From: Megaustenia siamemsis
Lineage: Eukaryota; Mollusca; Gastropoda; Stylommatophora; Ariophantidae
Direction: 5' to 3'
NCBI GenBank assembly: GCA_032433765.1
Contig: JAVIAB010000092.1
Coordinates: forward strand, 60,903,126 to 60,967,125
DNA: 64,000 nt
Shown here in pieces: positions 60,111 to 64,000 of the stretch; position 1 is the stretch's first letter; each line of letters begins with the position of its first letter. The position numbers and the translations under genes are program-made. The notes under the pieces are model-generated. The model was not told where the DNA came from, searched no databases, and saw only the letters and a program-made list of their open reading frames with translations.

Positions 60111-60457
60111 CAAGTCATTGAGTACGGGTCATCATCATTGCACTCCGAACATGTCCGCTCAGATCAGTCAGTGTCCAGCGACTGACGGTTCTATGTTGGT
60201 TGATAAGTCTTCTTACACGGCCACCAAGTGGCCGTGATCATAAGTGACGTTGATGTGTTTGTCGAAGTCCTGTGATCTCGAAGGGCATTGATGATGTCGA
60301 TCCATCAACGACAGCGCAGCTAGCCAACCTGTCCGCTCTCTCATTTCCCCGTACTCCGCATGTCCAGGGACATAGACAAAGGTGACCTTACGTATTTGGA
60401 TTTCTGCAACGACTCTACCCATTGCATGCGTACATAGCCCGCCTCCAATCATACGGT
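60111..60457 (-). mobile_element. LINE fragment with RNase H, nested in family C
   Basis: The 9-bp sequence tcatacggt occurs at both borders (60102-60110 and 60449-60457), the pattern of a target-site duplication. The minus strand reads VTFVYVPGHAEYGEMRERTG, like the (W)VPGHxGxxGNExAD end of the RNase H domain found in some non-LTR elements. Confidence 0.75.
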
Positions 60458-60490
60458 ATCATCATTCATCGTAAACAATTGGAATATTTG
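60458..60490 (+). repeat. Interspersed repeat family C, right part
   Basis: atcatcattcatcgtaaaca continues the copy interrupted at 60110, as in 43180-43206. Confidence 0.7.
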
Positions 60491-60588
60491 GTGGACATAA
60501 ATGTGTTGTGTTGTGATTCATATCAATCTAATTATATTTGCGCTTTTCAGTTCAGCACATCCAACTTCACGTTTACATTTGTGAGCAC

Positions 60589-60955
60589 CTCTATATGCCT
60601 TCTCTCACGGATCCTAGTAATGGCAGTCAACTGTGTGGGTGTCGCTCACCTCTATATGACTTCTCTCACCGATTCTAGTAATGGCAGTCAACTGTGTGGG
60701 TGTCGCTCACCTCTATATGACTTCTCTCACCGATTCTAGTAATGGCAGTCAACTGTGTGGGTGTCGCTCACCTCTATATGACTTCTCTCACCGATTCTAG
60801 TAATGGCAGTCATCTGTGTGGCTGTCGCTCACCTCTATATGTCTTTTCTTACCAATCCTAGTAATGGCTGTCATCTGTGTGGGTGTCGCTCACCTCTATA
60901 TGTCTTCTCTCACCAATCCTAGTAATGGCAGTCAACTGTATGGGTGTCGCTAGTA
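60589..60955. repeat. 61-bp minisatellite, about 6 copies
   Basis: The unit includes gtaatggcagtcaactgtgt and gggtgtcgctcacctctata; variants accumulate to the right. Confidence 0.93.
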
Positions 60956-60959
60956 GTAT

Positions 60960-61450
60960 AGCAGGAAGGATTTGGTCGAATTTAGGCGCTAAATTAATAA
61001 AGATATATAGTGTGATGCGCAGCGCACCACACGTACATGAGAGACAGGGGGAGTTAACCATGACCGCTCGTGTCGGGATGTTGATTTCTCGTGTAGGTGA
61101 CCCCGGAAGTGACCTGTTTATGTATGATGTGTGCTGACTTTGGAGCGCTTGGTGTACTTGGTGAGCGCTAGTGATAGGTTAGTAGATTATACAACATCAA
61201 TGAAAAACGATCAATATAAAACAGAAGACAAAAGATATATTTTATTCTTTTATTATCTCAATAGTTATATAACATACATTGATATTATATAACATTACAA
61301 ACATATTCAGTAAACGAAGTAAATATATAGTACAAAGATAACATTTACTTATAGCTATGTATTGGGTGTCTGCTTAGCGTTGTGTGATCAATGAATCATA
61401 AGGGGTGAAACTGTTAGAGATAGCTGGTCAGTCTAAACTGGTAGTGTAAA
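60960..61450. other. No gene certain; flank of the polymerase gene
   Basis: Contains CG-richer patches (gatgcgcagcgcaccacacg, gagcgcttggtgtacttggtg), perhaps further Polinton sequence. No frame recognised. Confidence 0.35.
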
Positions 61451-61453
61451 GAA

Positions 61454-62152
61454 TTAGATATCTAGAGGCGTAGTCGAGACATTATCATCAGCTACCTTTC
61501 TTTTTATATAGAAATAGGAAAGAGCATTTCTTGTTTGACTGTAGGAAAATATGGAATTATTTAAGACTTTGAATCCTACATTTTTCCCACCCTTGGCCTT
61601 TTGCGTGGCGAGAACCTCTAAAAACATATCTTTATCTAATTTGTTGTGTTGCTTGCCTAGCCCCTTACAACTGATTTTATCGTAATCCCCACTACAATGG
61701 TACGTCTTACTACATAAGCTAACAAGAGCTGTCCCTTCGTACTCTAGTTTAAAAAGACCTGGCGTTCGTTTGGTGTACGCTTTAACACCCTTACAGCTTA
61801 TACAATCTGTCTTGCTAATATGTTCATCGCAAAACTCGGCAGGAAACCAATCTTTATATACGCTATTAAACTCATTCCGCAGACCTGACTTAACTATATC
61901 TTTTAACTTAGGTGCACTTAAGGCCAAGTATAAACTATCAGTATCTGTTTCACATAACTGAAAGTTGGACCTATCTACAAACTTATCTAAGAACTCGAAA
62001 TAAAAATCTAACATACGAAGTTTTGCATATTGATACACGAAGAAACCGATTTGTAGGGGTAAGTCCCAAACAGATTTCTTTTTCTCCATATCAATTTCAA
62101 AAAGAGCCTCCCCTATTTCAGTCATCTTTTTAAATCGGGAATTATTTATCAT
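61454..62152 (-). pseudogene. Polinton protein-primed DNA polymerase B, C-terminal part
   Basis: 232 codons, intact. After a stretch typical of the palm (WDLPLQIGFFVYQYAKLRML) comes CETDTDSLYLAL, the DTDS motif C with the catalytic aspartates. Then a thumb-like region with TPGLFKLEYEGTA, YHCSG and KGLGKQHNK, ending at a natural-looking stop. It continues the frame 62149-63141 after a one-base frameshift. Replication polymerase of Polintons/Mavericks; the split copy is presumably inactive as one protein. Confidence 0.85.
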
Positions 62153-63141
62153 TTTCGATATCGCGTCCCCTGAACGTACGAGACAGCGCTATGATTGGCC
62201 TTATTGGTTAGAGTCTTCCCATAGGCTGAGTTTCCCAAGAGCTTCATTGTATCACTAACTATAGATTGATTTTCGTCTAGATCACCAGCCCGCCTAGCGT
62301 CAGAAACCATTTCTCCAAACTTTTTAAAACAACTAGACGGTTGATATTCTATCACTTGATAGATTTTTGTTACCTCTAACCCATGATCTAAATACCATTT
62401 TAACAGTGGTGTTGCCAACAAAATTTTTTTCCCGACATAACTACCGATTAGAGTGCGACGCGGGGTTGACAGCAAATTATGTTTGAGGGCATATTCACCC
62501 ATAAACGAGCCAATATCATCACGCGTGACGTCAATATTTTTGAAAATTGGAGTCATCTCACTGAAATATTCCTTCAGGCGGTCGGGGACGTGTATATCAC
62601 ATTCCACTAATCCAAAGCATGTCCCATCTGAAACAGAAGTCAGAATCTGTTTCTCACTAAGAGGGAGCCCTTCTTTAGAGTAAGAGGGTCTAGCTCGAGG
62701 GATGGCTTTAGAAAGGAAAGCCCTAATGGTTGGGTCAGACTTTTTCAGAGCCTGCCACTCACATTCCCACATAACTTCTACTGGGACTTTGACCGCCTCA
62801 GTTAGATAGGTGTGTATCTCACATGTTTTTTCAAACAGCTCGAACAAGGGCTTATTATTAACAGGGTTTCTAGCTTTACCTTTGGTGAGGGGACAGTCTT
62901 TGTGACCATGGTACAAACAACCATGAAAATTATAGACTATTCTATTGGCTTTATCCCACCCATCCACGGGGATGTTTCTATCACCTAACCGAAACTCCCT
63001 CCCGTTAAACTGAGTTTTCAACTCCACCCCTTTTTGATGAGCGACCCACGTTAGCCACTCTCTACTTTGTTGGACATAATAGTTATCTTTTTCGACCCTA
63101 AACCCGGTCTCTAGCATTAGATGCAACAAAAGTGGCACCAT
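62149..63141 (-). pseudogene. Polinton protein-primed DNA polymerase B, central part
   Basis: 330 codons, open. SREWLTWVAHQKGVELKTQ, then IVYNFHGCLYHGHKDCPL (the FxGCxYHGC pattern of the Polinton-type polymerase), FGLVECDIHVPDRL, LLATPLLKWYLDHGLEV and MKLLGNSAYGKT (motif B). It ends at a TGA overlapping the ATG of the next frame (ATGA). The N-terminal third of a normal polymerase is missing; MVPLLLHLML starts mid-domain, so the first ATG here is not the original start. Confidence 0.85.
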
Positions 63142-63147
63142 ATTTCT

Positions 63148-63158
63148 TATATAAATAG
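63148..63158 (-). promoter_or_regulatory. TATA-like sequence before the polymerase frame
   Basis: ttatataag on the minus strand lies right before the ATG at 63141. It may be chance, since the true 5' end of the gene is missing. Confidence 0.3.
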
Positions 63159-63261
63159 TCTACCGGCAGATCGAGGCACATTTTTTGGTGCCGTTTTCCC
63201 TTATATGAGAGTCTACTCGGCCAATCACTGGATATACACTACTAATTTTTGGTTGATTTTT

Positions 63262-64000
63262 CAGGTAAATTTAATACATGGGCGTGTCAAATATTATGTT
63301 TGAGGTATACCAATAGGTTAAATTTCAATTTTTTATCGATTTCATGGGCGTAACCGCCAAAAATGGGTACGGGGGTAGTAATTTCAAAAGTTGTTTTTAT
63401 GTAAATTCTTGATACGGGGATGTTTAATATAAAGTTTGGGGTATGTCTAGGTGTTAAATTTATTATTTTTAACAGTTTCATGGGCGTAACCGCCAAAAAA
63501 TGGGTACGGGGTTAGTAATTTCAAAAGTTTTTTTTTATGTAAATTCTTGATACGGGGATGCTTAATATAAAGTTTGGGGTATTCTAGCTGTTAAATTTTC
63601 TATTTTTAACAGTTTCATGGGCGTAACCATCAAAAATGGGTAAGGGGGCAACGCTCATAAAAGTGGTTTTTTAGTAATTTTTTGTTATTGGGATGTCTTA
63701 AATAAAGGTTAGAGTAATCCTAGAGTGTAAATTTACTATTTCTAACGGTTTCATGGGCGTAACCATCAAATATGGATAAGGGGGTAACAATTTTTAAAGT
63801 GGTTTTTATGTAAATTCTTGATACGGGGATGTCTAATATAAAGTTTTTTTGTATGTCTTGATGTTAAATTTACGACTATTTAACAGTTTCATGGGCGTAG
63901 CCACCAAAAATGATCAAGGGAGTAACAGTCATAAAAGTGGTTGTTAAGTAAATTTTGCTATGTGGATGTCTAAAATAACATCTGGGGTAAGTTTAGAGTG
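63262..64000. repeat. 137-bp satellite, at least 5 copies, continues past the window
   Basis: The landmark catgggcgtaacc recurs at about 63343, 63479, 63616, 63752 and 63890 (steps 136, 137, 136, 138), with a partial unit from 63271. Each unit also has gatacggggatg and aaagtttggggta. It starts about 120 bp beyond the polymerase frame. Confidence 0.95.

Noticed and set aside
60877..61137. Plus-strand 86-codon frame near the polymerase
   Set aside because: It begins inside the 61-bp minisatellite and has no recognisable domain.
29650..63141. Treating the virion block (29.7-32.4 kb) and polymerase (61.5-63.1 kb) as one Polinton
   Set aside because: They are 29 kb apart, in opposite orientation, with nine channel exons between them. 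Two separate fragments are simpler.

Overview
This looks like animal nuclear DNA, AT-rich, with one multi-exon gene spread over most of the window on the minus strand and introns of 0.5 to 7 kb packed with retroposons. Exon and intron structure, LDL-receptor class A modules, an ENaC/ASIC-type channel, tRNA-derived SINEs with target-site duplications, many LINE relics, Tc1/pogo transposons and Polinton/Maverick genes all point to an invertebrate metazoan. A spiralian, most probably a mollusc and perhaps a cephalopod, is my best inference; the sequence alone does not prove it.

Main gene: fifteen exons between 59716 and 9204 (minus) join without a phase conflict into 653 codons. The order is three LDLa modules (59.6, 54.3 and 49.1 kb), a Ser/Thr/Pro-rich spacer with two furin-type sites (46.7, 43.6 and 39.6 kb), then the extracellular domain and second membrane helix of a degenerin/ENaC/ASIC sodium channel (39.0 to 9.2 kb). 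The cytosolic N-terminus and first membrane helix are not seen and probably lie beyond 64 kb. One or two C-terminal exons may lie near 8.0 and 2.1 kb (weak).

Virus-like elements: a decayed Polinton/Maverick virion-gene cluster (29.65-32.4 kb, plus) sits in one intron, and a Polinton-type protein-primed DNA polymerase (61.45-63.14 kb, minus, one frameshift) lies next to a 137-bp satellite that runs off the right end.

Other mobile DNA: about twenty-four LINE fragments of several lineages; ten or eleven copies of one tRNA-derived SINE, five or six with clear target-site duplications; a second tRNA-like SINE (two copies), one next to a tRNA-Ser(GCT)-like sequence; a third interspersed repeat family (four copies); a pogo/Tigger-like transposon with intact ends; a Tc1 transposase relic; a Penelope-like inverted pair carrying hammerhead-like motifs; and a possible hAT-like element.

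Most unusual: two of the channel exons end in tandem arrays (54-bp and 40-bp units) whose repeat unit contains the exon's own 5' splice site, so each exon is followed by a ladder of potential donor sites.
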